From: Flavobacteriaceae bacterium
GTDB taxonomy: Bacteria > Bacteroidota > Bacteroidia > Flavobacteriales > Flavobacteriaceae
DNA: 9,104 nt
Assembly: GCA_013003145.1 (NCBI GenBank)
Contig: JABDLH010000236.1
Coordinates: 1 to 9,104, forward strand
Reading direction: 5' to 3'
Every line of letters begins with the position of its first letter. Position 1 is the first letter of the stretch. Shown here piece by piece: positions 1 to 6,957 of this stretch. A program made the translations under genes and the position numbers. The notes under the pieces are model-generated. The model was not told the DNA's origin and searched no databases. It saw nothing but the letters and a program-made list of their open reading frames with translations.

Positions 1-777
1 GCCTTTAAAGAGCGGTTTTAGACTAGTGATAACTCGTTCGTATTGTGTGTCACCAAAACCGTAAAGAGTCTGGGTTTCAAGAAGGTTAGTCAACAGTGCC
101 TTCTTTGACTTGGGTTTCTCCAATAAGGAAACTTCCAGGATCCTGTTCTCAATTTCGTTAAGACCGTTTTTAATGGTCGGGAACCTTTTCAGGTGAGCTT
201 TCAGTGCATCAGAGAGGTATTCAAAGCTAAAATGATCCGAATCGGTGATGTTTTCGAGCCTGATAGGATTGTCGCTGCAATAGAGTTGCCACACATAATC
301 TGCATATTCAATATCGTCCTGGCTTAATACCTTGCGACTGCTGAATAAACTTAACAACTTTTCGTTGCTCAGCTTGTTTAAACTGGTCAATTGTGATGTT
401 TCAGGGTCTATACTGGTCCGAACCATGGAAATCTCGGCATGCCGTCGATGTGTTTTCAACCAGCTCAGTACTGCAAGCATATTAATTTGACAGTAAAGAT
501 CATGCTCAAACCAGAGAATGATCTGGTCCTGCTGTTTATGGTTGCAGAGGGAGCGGTATTCTTTCAGCGTTTTCTCAACAAACCAGGATTTACTGACATT
601 ATAATTCTTGTGAAGAAATTCGAATCGTGTCTTCCAGAAGGCCTCGCTACCGACATTAGTTTCTGTTTTACCTTCGCATAGCATCTCCCTCCAGGTAATA
701 ATATCGCCCTTTAAATCCAGTTCCTGTAATCGCTGGGTGAAACTGTCCCCGTTAGTAATATGCAGTTGGGAGCTCAT
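1..777 (-). CDS. DUF1835 domain-containing protein, C-terminus cut by the window edge
   Basis: The frame is open from an ATG at 777 down to base 1: 259 codons with no stop, so the C-terminus lies outside the window. Motifs match my memory of DUF1835 proteins: the N-terminal LHITNGDS (residues 5-12), the W-R-E-x-L-C-E-G block (29-36), and the LWFEHDLYCQ block (88-97). The C-terminal part (about 150-259) looks helical, with conserved-looking SSRKVLSQDD and HLKRFP segments. There is no signal peptide or membrane segment, so it is probably cytoplasmic. The biochemical role of the family is not known to me. It lies 73 nt downstream of the SUI1-family gene on the same strand with no clear terminator between, so the two may be co-transcribed. 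A one-mismatch TAnnTTTG-like element (minus strand, 812-805) could also give it its own promoter. Family assignment rests on motif recognition. Confidence 0.8.
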   Translation of the reverse strand, partial: MSSQLHITNGDSFTQRLQELDLKGDIITWREMLCEGKTETNVGSEAFWKTRFEFLHKNYNVSKSWFVEKTLKEYRSLCNHKQQDQIILWFEHDLYCQINMLAVLSWLKTHRRHAEISMVRTSIDPETSQLTSLNKLSNEKLLSLFSSRKVLSQDDIEYADYVWQLYCSDNPIRLENITDSDHFSFEYLSDALKAHLKRFPTIKNGLNEIENRILEVSLLEKPKSKKALLTNLLETQTLYGFGDTQYERVITSLKPLFKG

Positions 778-850
778 TGTCTAATTTGGTTTGTGTTCTA
801 ACCCCTAAGGTACATCAATAAAGAAAAAAAGAAAAACTAATTAACAGAAT

Positions 851-1180
851 TCAGCCGCCTACACGCTTGGTTTTAAAGCCTTTTTCCTGTAATATTTCCA
901 TGATCTGTTCGCGATAGTCGCCCTGCAGGATGATCTGCTCGTTTTTATAACTTCCACCGACGCTCAACCTTGTCTTGAGCTCTTTACAAAGTTTCTTAAA
1001 ATCATCATCCGCCCCTGTATAACCGTCCAGGATGGTGACAGGCTTTCCCTTTCTTTTTTCATACTTACAAAGGATTGGATCTTCTTGCATCCACAGGCCG
1101 CCACTCTTATCCTCCTCTACAGTTTCCTTCTTAGGAACATGATCTGGGAATAAATTCTGTAATTGATCTTTTAAATCCAT
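851..1180 (-). CDS. SUI1/eIF1-family translation initiation factor-like protein
   Basis: 109 aa, the usual size for bacterial YciH/SUI1 proteins. Residues 1-35 form a charged, probably flexible tail. Residues about 36-106 are the SUI1 fold, recognisable from KPVTILDGYTG (46-56), the helix DDDFKKLCKELKTRLSVGGS (58-77), the EIILQGDYRE-like strand and turn (81-91), and the final GFKTKRVGG. In eukaryotes and archaea eIF1/aIF1 binds the small ribosomal subunit and monitors start-codon choice. Bacterial YciH-like proteins are thought to affect initiation fidelity or stress-time translation, but they are not essential and the role here is inferred. The ATG at 1180 is the only sensible start. A terminator hairpin ends about 10 nt upstream of it, which constrains how the gene can be transcribed. 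Confidence 0.88.
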   Translation of the reverse strand: MDLKDQLQNLFPDHVPKKETVEEDKSGGLWMQEDPILCKYEKRKGKPVTILDGYTGADDDFKKLCKELKTRLSVGGSYKNEQIILQGDYREQIMEILQEKGFKTKRVGG

Positions 1181-1189
1181 TCAAGTTAA

Positions 1190-1239
1190 TAAAAAACAAT
1201 ACCTGTTATTCATTGATTATCAATAAATTAACAGGTATT
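1190..1239 (-). terminator. Intrinsic terminator downstream of the 2OG-Fe(II) oxygenase gene
   Basis: Perfect 11-bp inverted repeat: AATACCTGTTA at 1198-1208 against TAACAGGTATT at 1229-1239, with a 20-nt loop. Read on the minus strand, the stem is followed by G and six T's (1196-1191), the classic rho-independent layout, 15 nt after the oxygenase stop codon. The loop itself contains an odd palindrome, ATTGAT-T-ATCAAT (1212-1224). The T tract ends only 10 nt before the SUI1 start codon, so the hairpin also occupies that gene's would-be promoter or leader. Confidence 0.8.
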
Positions 1240-1253
1240 AATTAAAGTTTAAG

Positions 1254-2210
1254 TTATTTTTTGATCAGACCGAGATCGATCAATCGTTCATGCAGGAATT
1301 CTCCTGCAGTGATATCCTCAAATTGCTTAGGATTGTCCTCGTCGATACAGTTTTCCAGGCAATTCAGCGGCATTTCGCTGACAGGATGCATAAAGAATGG
1401 AATGCTGTAACGAGACTTGCCCCATTCCTCCTTAGGAGGGTTGACAACCTGGTGAATGGTCGATTTCAATTTGTTATTCGATAAACGTGAAAGCATATCT
1501 CCTACATTGATCATGAGCTGGTCTGGTTTCGCGATAGCATCTACCCATTCTCCCTCGTGATTCTTTACCTGCAATCCGCGTCCGTGTGCACCCATCAGTA
1601 AGGTGATCAGGTTAATGTCCCCGTGAGCAGCAGCCCGTACAGCATTTTTAGGCTCTTCGGTAATAGGAGGGTAGTGAATTGGTCTGAGAATAGAGTTCCC
1701 GTTGGTGATATATTCATCAAAATAAGTCTCTTCCAGGCCCAGGTGAAGAGCAAGGGCCCTCAACACATAACGAGCAGTTTTTTCCAGCATCTTGTAGGTT
1801 TCTTTACCTACTTCGTTAAAATCTGGTAACTCTTTTACTTCTACGTTATCCGGGTATTCTTCTTCAAGTTTTGGATTGTTCTCCACGTATTGGCCAAAAT
1901 GCCAAAACTCTTTGAGGTCACCTTCTTTTTTGCCTTTTGCATGTTCCTTCCCAAAAGAAGTATATCCCCGTTGCCCCCCTATACCGGGAATCTCATAGGA
2001 ATCTTTTACATCCTGTGGCAGGTTAAAAAATTTCTTGATCTCTTCATACAGGTCTTCTACCAGTTGATCTGATAAAAAGTGCCCACTTAGCGCGACAAAA
2101 CCTATATTTTCAAAAGCGCTGCCTATCTCCCGGATGAATTTCTCCTTCCGTTCTTTATCTCCTGAAATGAAATCTCTTAGATCTACACTTGGAATTGCGT
2201 TCATATTCAT
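1254..2210 (-). CDS. Isopenicillin N synthase-family 2-oxoglutarate/Fe(II)-dependent oxygenase
   Basis: 318 aa, the normal length for this soluble family. The N-terminal DIOX_N-like region spans about 6-115 (IPSVDLRDF, ENIGFVALSGH). The double-stranded beta-helix catalytic core spans about 165-280. The iron ligands are visible: His196 and Asp198 (AAAHGDIN) and distal His253 (STIHQVV). The 2OG-binding Arg267-x-Ser269 (SRYSIPFF) is also present, so the enzyme should be active. Family members couple 2OG decarboxylation to hydroxylation, desaturation or ring closure of small molecules. The substrate cannot be told from sequence, and despite the family name there is no sign of beta-lactam genes nearby. 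The start is the ATG at 2210; a second ATG two codons later would give nearly the same protein. It is divergent from the E1 gene, with a TAnnTTTG match just upstream. Confidence 0.9.
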   Translation of the reverse strand: MNMNAIPSVDLRDFISGDKERKEKFIREIGSAFENIGFVALSGHFLSDQLVEDLYEEIKKFFNLPQDVKDSYEIPGIGGQRGYTSFGKEHAKGKKEGDLKEFWHFGQYVENNPKLEEEYPDNVEVKELPDFNEVGKETYKMLEKTARYVLRALALHLGLEETYFDEYITNGNSILRPIHYPPITEEPKNAVRAAAHGDINLITLLMGAHGRGLQVKNHEGEWVDAIAKPDQLMINVGDMLSRLSNNKLKSTIHQVVNPPKEEWGKSRYSIPFFMHPVSEMPLNCLENCIDEDNPKQFEDITAGEFLHERLIDLGLIKK

Positions 2211-2227
2211 ATTTCAAAATTGGAAAT

Positions 2228-2235
2228 CAAAGTTA
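2228..2235 (-). promoter_or_regulatory. Candidate Bacteroidetes -7 promoter element for the oxygenase gene
   Basis: On the minus strand the sequence reads TAACTTTG, an exact match to the Bacteroidetes -7 consensus TAnnTTTG. It lies 17 nt before the oxygenase ATG, which would give a very short 5' leader of roughly ten bases. No clear -33 TTTG is visible at the usual distance, so this is only a candidate. For the divergent E1 gene only an imperfect TACCTTGT (2299-2306) is seen. Confidence 0.4.
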
Positions 2236-2331
2236 ATAAAATTAACCATATGAGGGACATCCGAGGCGCTGTGGAAATGTTCCCTATTTTATTACATTTA
2301 CCTTGTAAACTTCCAAATACCATACCCGCTT

Positions 2332-4308
2332 ATGCATTACCAGAATGACGGCATTCCTGAATCTCTTCAAAAAGAACTCTACAGAGCAATGCTCCTTCCC
2401 CGGATGATAGAAGAAAAAATGCTGATCCTTTTAAGGCAGGGTAAGGTTTCTAAATGGTTCAGTGGAATAGGGCAGGAGGCTATATCCATCGGGGTGACAC
2501 ATGCCCTGAAACCGGAGGAATACATTTTACCCCTACACAGGAATCTCGGTGTGTTTACAAGTCGCAAGGTTCCATTGAAAAGGCTTTTTTCCCAATGGCA
2601 GGGTAAGGCAGCCGGTTTTACCCAGGGTCGTGACCGCAGTTTTCATTTTGGGACACAGGAATACAAGATCGTGGGAATGATTTCTCATTTGGGACCACAA
2701 CTCGGGGTGGCAGATGGCATTGCCCTTGCCGATCTCTTAAATAATAGGAAACAGGTAACTGCTGTATTTACAGGCGAGGGAGGGACCAGCGAGGGAGATT
2801 TCCACGAAGCACTGAATATTGCATCGGTATGGGATCTCCCGGTCTTATTCTGCGTAGAAAACAATGGTTATGGGTTATCTACGCCCACGGAAGAGCAGTT
2901 CCGCTGCGAACATATCGCCGATAAAGGCAAGGGGTACGGGATGGAATCTCATGTCATGGAGGGGAACAACATCCTGGAAGTCTACACAAAAGTTTCTGCG
3001 ATCTGTGAAAGTATGCGTGAGCATCCAAGGCCGGTAATGGTCGAATTCAAGACATTCCGGATGCGGGGTCACGAGGAAGCCAGTGGTACCAAATATGTCC
3101 CTGCAGAATTAATGGAGACCTGGGCGACACGGGATCCACTGGAGAATTATGAAGCTTTCCTCCTGGAACAAGGGATACTGGATAATGTGGAAATTCAAAC
3201 GATCCGTTCCGGGATTCAATCAGAAATTGATGAAGGTTTGCAGGAAGCCGGCGCAGAACCGGAGATTGAGTTTGATGAAGGACATGAGCTGGGGTGTGTC
3301 TATAAAGCATTTGAATACGAGGAAACACCGGCAGGCAGTACCCATCAGAACATCAGGTTGATCGATGCGGTTTCCCAGGGATTAAGGCAATCTATGGAAC
3401 GCCACCCTAATTTGGTGCTGATGGGGCAGGATATTGCGGGATACGGTGGTGTTTTTAAGGTCACGGAAGGTTTTGCCGATGCTTTTGGCACAGAGAGGGT
3501 CCGTAATACCCCCATCTGTGAATCCGCGGTTGTATCAGCGGCCATGGGCCTTTCTATCAATGGTATGAAGGCCATGGTAGAGATGCAATTTGCCGATTTT
3601 GTCAGTAGTGGTTTTAACCCGGTCGTTAATTACCTGGCAAAAGTTCATTATCGCTGGAACCAGGCTGCGGATGTCGTCATCCGGATGCCCTGTGGTGCAG
3701 GAGTGGGCGCCGGACCGTTCCACTCGCAGACCAATGAAGCCTGGTTTACCAAGACCCCCGGGCTTAAAGTGGTATACCCTGCTTTTCCTTACGATGCCAA
3801 AGGATTGCTGGCAACGGCCATAAACGATCCTAACCCTGTCCTCTTTTTTGAACATAAAGGCCTGTACCGAAGTATATACCAGAATGTCCCGACAGATTAT
3901 TACACACTGCCCTTTGGTAAAGCCGCATTGTTAAAAGAGGGTGAACAGGTGAGTATTGTGGCCTATGGAGCTGCTGTACATTGGGCTCTCAATACTCTTG
4001 AAGCCCACCCGGAAATTTCTGCAGACCTGATTGATCTTCGAAGCCTGCAGCCACTGGATACCGAGTGCATTTATAACTCAGTAAGGAAAACCGGGAAGTT
4101 GATCATACTGCAGGAGGACACCCTTTTCGGAGGAGTCGCAAGTGATATCTCCGCTTTGGTCATGGAACACTGTTTTGAATCCCTGGATGCACCCGTTAAA
4201 AGGGTTGGTAGCCTGGAGACCCCTATTCCTTTTGCCGCAGCGCTGGAAGCAGGGTTTTTACCCAAGCAGCGTTTTGAACAGGAATTGTTGTCACTTATCG
4301 AGTATTGA
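2332..4308 (+). CDS. Fused alpha/beta E1 of a 2-oxoacid (probably branched-chain) dehydrogenase complex
   Basis: 658 aa joining two proteins that are separate subunits in most bacteria. Residues about 10-320 are the E1-alpha thiamine-diphosphate domain. It has the ThDP/Mg motif G148-E-G150 followed by N177-N178, with Glu where GDG is usual, and the TFRMRGHEEASG phosphorylation-loop-like segment (241-252). Residues about 340-658 are the E1-beta transketolase-like domain, with ICESAVVSAAMG (395-406), EMQFADF (417-423) and the HSQTNEAWF block (464-472). Such enzymes decarboxylate 2-oxoacids and reductively acylate the lipoyl arm of E2. In Bacteroidetes the fused form is generally annotated as 2-oxoisovalerate (branched-chain) dehydrogenase E1, which would supply branched acyl-CoA primers for iso-fatty acids. 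E2 and E3 are not in the window. The ATG at 2332 has no Shine-Dalgarno, as is usual in this phylum. Confidence 0.92.
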   Translation: MHYQNDGIPESLQKELYRAMLLPRMIEEKMLILLRQGKVSKWFSGIGQEAISIGVTHALKPEEYILPLHRNLGVFTSRKVPLKRLFSQWQGKAAGFTQGRDRSFHFGTQEYKIVGMISHLGPQLGVADGIALADLLNNRKQVTAVFTGEGGTSEGDFHEALNIASVWDLPVLFCVENNGYGLSTPTEEQFRCEHIADKGKGYGMESHVMEGNNILEVYTKVSAICESMREHPRPVMVEFKTFRMRGHEEASGTKYVPAELMETWATRDPLENYEAFLLEQGILDNVEIQTIRSGIQSEIDEGLQEAGAEPEIEFDEGHELGCVYKAFEYEETPAGSTHQNIRLIDAVSQGLRQSMERHPNLVLMGQDIAGYGGVFKVTEGFADAFGTERVRNTPICESAVVSAAMGLSINGMKAMVEMQFADFVSSGFNPVVNYLAKVHYRWNQAADVVIRMPCGAGVGAGPFHSQTNEAWFTKTPGLKVVYPAFPYDAKGLLATAINDPNPVLFFEHKGLYRSIYQNVPTDYYTLPFGKAALLKEGEQVSIVAYGAAVHWALNTLEAHPEISADLIDLRSLQPLDTECIYNSVRKTGKLIILQEDTLFGGVASDISALVMEHCFESLDAPVKRVGSLETPIPFAAALEAGFLPKQRFEQELLSLIEY

Positions 4309-4338
4309 CGAATGCGTCAATAATACTTTTGTTTCCAT
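4303..4338 (+). terminator. Hairpin terminator spanning the E1 stop codon
   Basis: Perfect 8-bp stem TATTGACG (4303-4310) against CGTCAATA (4315-4322) with a 4-nt loop, followed by a U-rich tail (ACTTTTGTTT). The left arm contains the E1 stop codon TGA (4306-4308), so ribosomes finishing translation would cover the arm. The stem is AT-containing and the T tract is interrupted, so it is a moderate rather than strong terminator. Confidence 0.55.
4324..4331 (+). promoter_or_regulatory. Candidate -7 promoter element for the lipoprotein pair
   Basis: TACTTTTG is an exact TAnnTTTG match. A TTG lies at 4305-4307, but the 16-nt spacing is short against the usual -33/-7 distance. If used, it would give a leader of about 130 nt to the ATG at 4469. 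It overlaps the terminator tail of the E1 gene, so the T-rich stretch may simply be terminator sequence. The rest of 4332-4468 shows only a weak TCGGT-GA-ACCGA repeat (4379-4390) and a near-match TTTAATTTG. Confidence 0.3.
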
Positions 4339-4468
4339 CATTCAGATCTTTCTTTAATTAACATCTTGCAGCACTATTTCGGTGAACCGAGTTTAATTTG
4401 ATTCGACAGAACCGGAACACCAAACTTTACGTTAATAGATGTTGAATCATCAAAAGAGAAAGATAATT

Positions 4469-4957
4469 ATGAAACAATCATTTTACTGGTTCAGTGGTTT
4501 ATTACTACTGATCATTATTTCTTGCTCTATTTCAAAATCCGTACGCGAACAGCGAAACTTGATAAGCGGGTCATGGACCCTCGAGAATATATCATATGAG
4601 AATAACCAGGGAAGTTTTAAGTCTGAGTTATTCGGAGACGCAAATGCAGTATGTTTTGAAGGGAGCGATTGGTATTTTAGAGATAATAACAGTACCGGGA
4701 GGTATACGATAGACCAAGGCAGCCTTTGCAGTGGCGGTGACCGTTTTATACGCTGGTCCGTAATTGAAAGGCCCGAAACCTATTCGAGCGAATTACAATT
4801 TAAGTTTATAGATGATAAGCGAAAAGATATATCCGGGGGTACCGGGTATCGCTTAAAGATCGCCCAGCTAACGGATGCCCAGATGACCCTGAAATCTGAC
4901 GTTAATGTCAACGGGGAAGCTGTGACCGTAGTTTACGAATTCAATAAAAAATCATAA
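4469..4957 (+). CDS. Lipocalin-like lipoprotein
   Basis: 162 aa from the ATG at 4469. An upstream in-frame ATG at 4439 would add ten charged residues before the signal peptide, so 4469 is preferred; it is preceded by the A/G-rich AAAGAGAAAGA. Residues 1-18 are a lipoprotein signal peptide (hydrophobic SGLLLLIIIS) ending at lipobox Cys19, which implies lipid anchoring in the envelope. The mature part begins with the lipocalin_4-like strand SGSWTLENISYE (33-44). It continues with alternating beta segments: a short NNSTGRYTI strand (73-81), two cysteines (Cys62 and Cys87) that may form a disulfide, and a closing strand VTVVYEF. This resembles the small lipocalin-family lipoproteins common in Flavobacteriia, presumed to bind hydrophobic ligands; no ligand can be inferred. 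The stop is one base before the next start, so it forms an operon with the OmpA-like gene. Confidence 0.82.
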   Translation: MKQSFYWFSGLLLLIIISCSISKSVREQRNLISGSWTLENISYENNQGSFKSELFGDANAVCFEGSDWYFRDNNSTGRYTIDQGSLCSGGDRFIRWSVIERPETYSSELQFKFIDDKRKDISGGTGYRLKIAQLTDAQMTLKSDVNVNGEAVTVVYEFNKKS

Positions 4958-4958
4958 C

Positions 4959-5657
4959 ATGTTAAGAGATATAAAATACACCAAGTTCATCAGTATGTTG
5001 CTGGTGATGGGACTGGTATTTGGATGTAATGCCGTTAAGAATGCTAACAACAAGCAGAAAGGTGCTGTCATAGGTAGCGCCGGAGGAGCCGTCATAGGTG
5101 GTGTTGTGGGTAATAATGTCGGTAAAGGAAACACCGTGTTAGGTGCTATCATCGGCGGAGTCGTCGGTGGAGTTGCAGGGGGTTACATCGGAGATCGTAT
5201 GGACCGCCAGGCAGAGGAAATTGAGAACCAGGTACCCGGTGCAGAAGTTACCAGGGTAGGAGAAGGGATCAATGTGACCTTTGACGAGAACAGCGGTGTT
5301 TACTTTGAATTGAATAAAAGTACTATTAAAGGGCCGGCGGCTGTAACGCTGGATCGACTGGCCGGAATATTTAAGGAATATCCCAAGTCTAATATCCTGA
5401 TTGAAGGACATACAGACAGTAGCGGAAGCGACGAGTACAATATGACCTTGTCTAAACAAAGGGCAAAGTCGGTTAGTGATTACCTTATCGCCCAGGGTAT
5501 TGATGCCAGCCGTTTTACCACAAAATGGTACGGTGAAGAGCAGCCCAGGTTTGACAACAGTACCCCTGAAGGACGCTCTAAGAACAGGAGAGTTGAACTG
5601 GGAATCGTTGCCAGCGAAGAATTAAAAGAGGAAGCCCGGAGAGAAACCCAGGAATAA
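4959..5657 (+). CDS. OmpA-family lipoprotein with glycine-zipper region
   Basis: 232 aa. Residues 1-22 are a lipoprotein signal peptide ending VMGLVFG, with lipobox Cys23. Residues about 35-78 are a glycine-zipper segment rich in GxxxG-like spacing (IGSAGGAVIGGVVG, IIGGVVGGVAGGYIG), able to pack in or against a membrane. Residues about 112-217 are the OmpA-like peptidoglycan-binding domain: YFELNKSTI (115-123), IEGHTDSSGSDEYN (148-161), LSKQRAKSV (164-172) and the closing NRRVEL (209-214). Known relatives such as YiaD/Pal-type proteins tie the outer membrane to peptidoglycan. A Glu/Arg-rich tail follows. It starts one nucleotide after the lipocalin-like gene, without a Shine-Dalgarno, so translation is probably coupled. 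The intergenic structure downstream may end this transcript. Confidence 0.92.
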   Translation: MLRDIKYTKFISMLLVMGLVFGCNAVKNANNKQKGAVIGSAGGAVIGGVVGNNVGKGNTVLGAIIGGVVGGVAGGYIGDRMDRQAEEIENQVPGAEVTRVGEGINVTFDENSGVYFELNKSTIKGPAAVTLDRLAGIFKEYPKSNILIEGHTDSSGSDEYNMTLSKQRAKSVSDYLIAQGIDASRFTTKWYGEEQPRFDNSTPEGRSKNRRVELGIVASEELKEEARRETQE

Positions 5658-5677
5658 CTTCTTCAAATAGACGAAAG

Positions 5678-5793
5678 TCGACCTGTACAGGAAACCGTCA
5701 CTATACTTCATTCAAAAAATTATAGACGGTCTGATCCACTTGCCGATGTGGGGACGTTGTGGCAATAGGATTCCTGAACAGGTCGATTTTTTT
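5678..5793 (+). promoter_or_regulatory. Nested inverted repeats ending in T7: terminator or structured leader
   Basis: The 181-nt gap between the OmpA-like gene and the biosynthetic operon holds an outer 14-bp inverted repeat with one mismatch: TCGACCTGTACAGG (5678-5691) and CCTGAACAGGTCGA (5773-5786), immediately followed by seven T's (5787-5793). Inside it, ACCGTC-ac-TATA (5694-5705) pairs with TATAGACGGT (5721-5730) as ten pairs with a 2-nt bulge. A short CCAC/GTGG hairpin (5736-5739/5748-5751) sits next to it. The layout could be a multi-branched terminator of the upstream lipoprotein operon, or an attenuator in the leader of the operon starting at 5839. I do not recognise a known riboswitch class, and no convincing TAnnTTTG promoter is visible in the gap. 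Confidence 0.5.
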
Positions 5794-5838
5794 ATGTCCA
5801 GAACTCACATCACACAGGCAAAATAGTATCTTCCTGCC

Positions 5839-6957
5839 ATGAAGCGCTATGAAGTGATCATTGTTGGAGGAGGCCTTGCAGGTTTAACTGCCGCTATAGA
5901 CCTTGCAATTAAAGGACGGGAAGTGCTGCTCATAGAAAAGCATGCCTATCCCCGCCACAAAGTCTGCGGAGAATATTTATCCGGCGAAGTATTGCCATAC
6001 CTCCAAACAATCGGCGTTGAACTTCCATTAGGTATTGCCATAGATACCTTATCCTGGTCTGTGCCAGGGGGACGACCCGTGGAAACCCGGCTGCCCTTAG
6101 GCGGGATCGGGATCAGTCGTTATGGACTTGATGCACTACTTTATCAAAAGGCATGTGATTCCGGTGTTCGAGTGCTTATAGACAGCGTGATCGATATTAA
6201 AGCCGGACCCGGCTATTTCCAGGTCAGGACCAAAGAAAGAGTATACGAGTGCCGGGTCGTTCTTGGCGCATACGGAAAAAGAGAATCTCTCGATAAAACA
6301 TTAGGACGTCAGTTTATCTCCAGGAAATCACCTTGGTTGGCAGTAAAAGCCCATTACCATTGCCAGGAATGGCCAGATCACCAGGTTGGATTATACACGT
6401 TTAAAGGAGGGTACGGTGGCCCTTCCAAGACCGAACTGGGTACTGTTAATTTTTGTTACCTGGTGCGTTATGACTCATTTAAACGCTATGGGAATATGAC
6501 CGAGTTCACGAAGGAGGTGATCTCTGAAAACAAGGAGCTTCGTCAATTTCTTCAGCATTCCGAAATGGTATTTGACAAACCCTTGACCATCGCGCAGATC
6601 TCTTTTGGAACCAAGAATCCTGGCAACAACGGCTTACTTATGATTGGGGATACGGCAGGAATGATACACCCGCTTTGTGGAAACGGCATGGCCATGGCCA
6701 TACACTCGGCCTCTATTGCAGCCAGGCTTGTCCAGCAATACCTGTCTTCTTCCTCTACAGACCTACAATCATTACAACGAAAATACAGCAGCCAATGGCA
6801 GGCTAACTTTAGGAAAAGACTGATGATCGGGTCTGCATTACAGACTGTTCTGTTGAATGACACAATGGCGTCGCTTTCACAAGCGACCATTGCCCGGTCT
6901 CCCCGCCTGTTGAGGGCGGTCATCCGGGCAACCCATGGAAAAGACATATCGGTATGA
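5839..6957 (+). CDS. FAD-dependent oxidoreductase, geranylgeranyl-reductase/PHBH-type
   Basis: 372 aa. The N-terminal Rossmann motif is clear: VIIVGGGLAGLTAA (6-19) with Glu33 ending strand 2 to bind the FAD ribose. The CGEYLSGE motif (43-50) is typical of the geranylgeranyl-reductase-like branch of this flavoenzyme group. The second FAD motif, GDTAGMIHPLCGNGMAMA, lies at 270-287. Relatives reduce isoprenoid double bonds or act as flavin monooxygenases or halogenases. Here the neighbours (methyltransferase, type III polyketide synthase) suggest tailoring of a polyketide, but whether it reduces or hydroxylates cannot be decided. It is the first gene of the operon, 181 nt after the OmpA-like gene, and its stop overlaps the next start (ATGA). 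No transmembrane helix is obvious, though the C-terminal region 326-365 could associate with membrane. Confidence 0.87.
   Translation: MKRYEVIIVGGGLAGLTAAIDLAIKGREVLLIEKHAYPRHKVCGEYLSGEVLPYLQTIGVELPLGIAIDTLSWSVPGGRPVETRLPLGGIGISRYGLDALLYQKACDSGVRVLIDSVIDIKAGPGYFQVRTKERVYECRVVLGAYGKRESLDKTLGRQFISRKSPWLAVKAHYHCQEWPDHQVGLYTFKGGYGGPSKTELGTVNFCYLVRYDSFKRYGNMTEFTKEVISENKELRQFLQHSEMVFDKPLTIAQISFGTKNPGNNGLLMIGDTAGMIHPLCGNGMAMAIHSASIAARLVQQYLSSSSTDLQSLQRKYSSQWQANFRKRLMIGSALQTVLLNDTMASLSQATIARSPRLLRAVIRATHGKDISV

Noticed and set aside
439..681. Plus-strand open frame of 80 codons
   Set aside because: It is antisense to the DUF1835-type gene, whose minus-strand frame is open through 1-777 and carries family motifs; the plus-strand product has no recognisable features.
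3047..3855. Minus-strand open frames inside the E1 fusion
   Set aside because: The plus strand encodes conserved E1 alpha and beta motifs throughout; the antisense frames have no family signature.
4379..4390. Short palindrome TCGGT-GA-ACCGA in the 4309-4468 gap
   Set aside because: Only five base pairs, no T tract and no second copy; this is within what chance gives.
5080..5210. Repetitive GGAGxxGTCATAGG-like DNA in the OmpA-like gene, resembling a tandem repeat
   Set aside because: It is explained by the glycine-zipper protein sequence (Gly/Val/Ile codons) and has no exact repeat unit.
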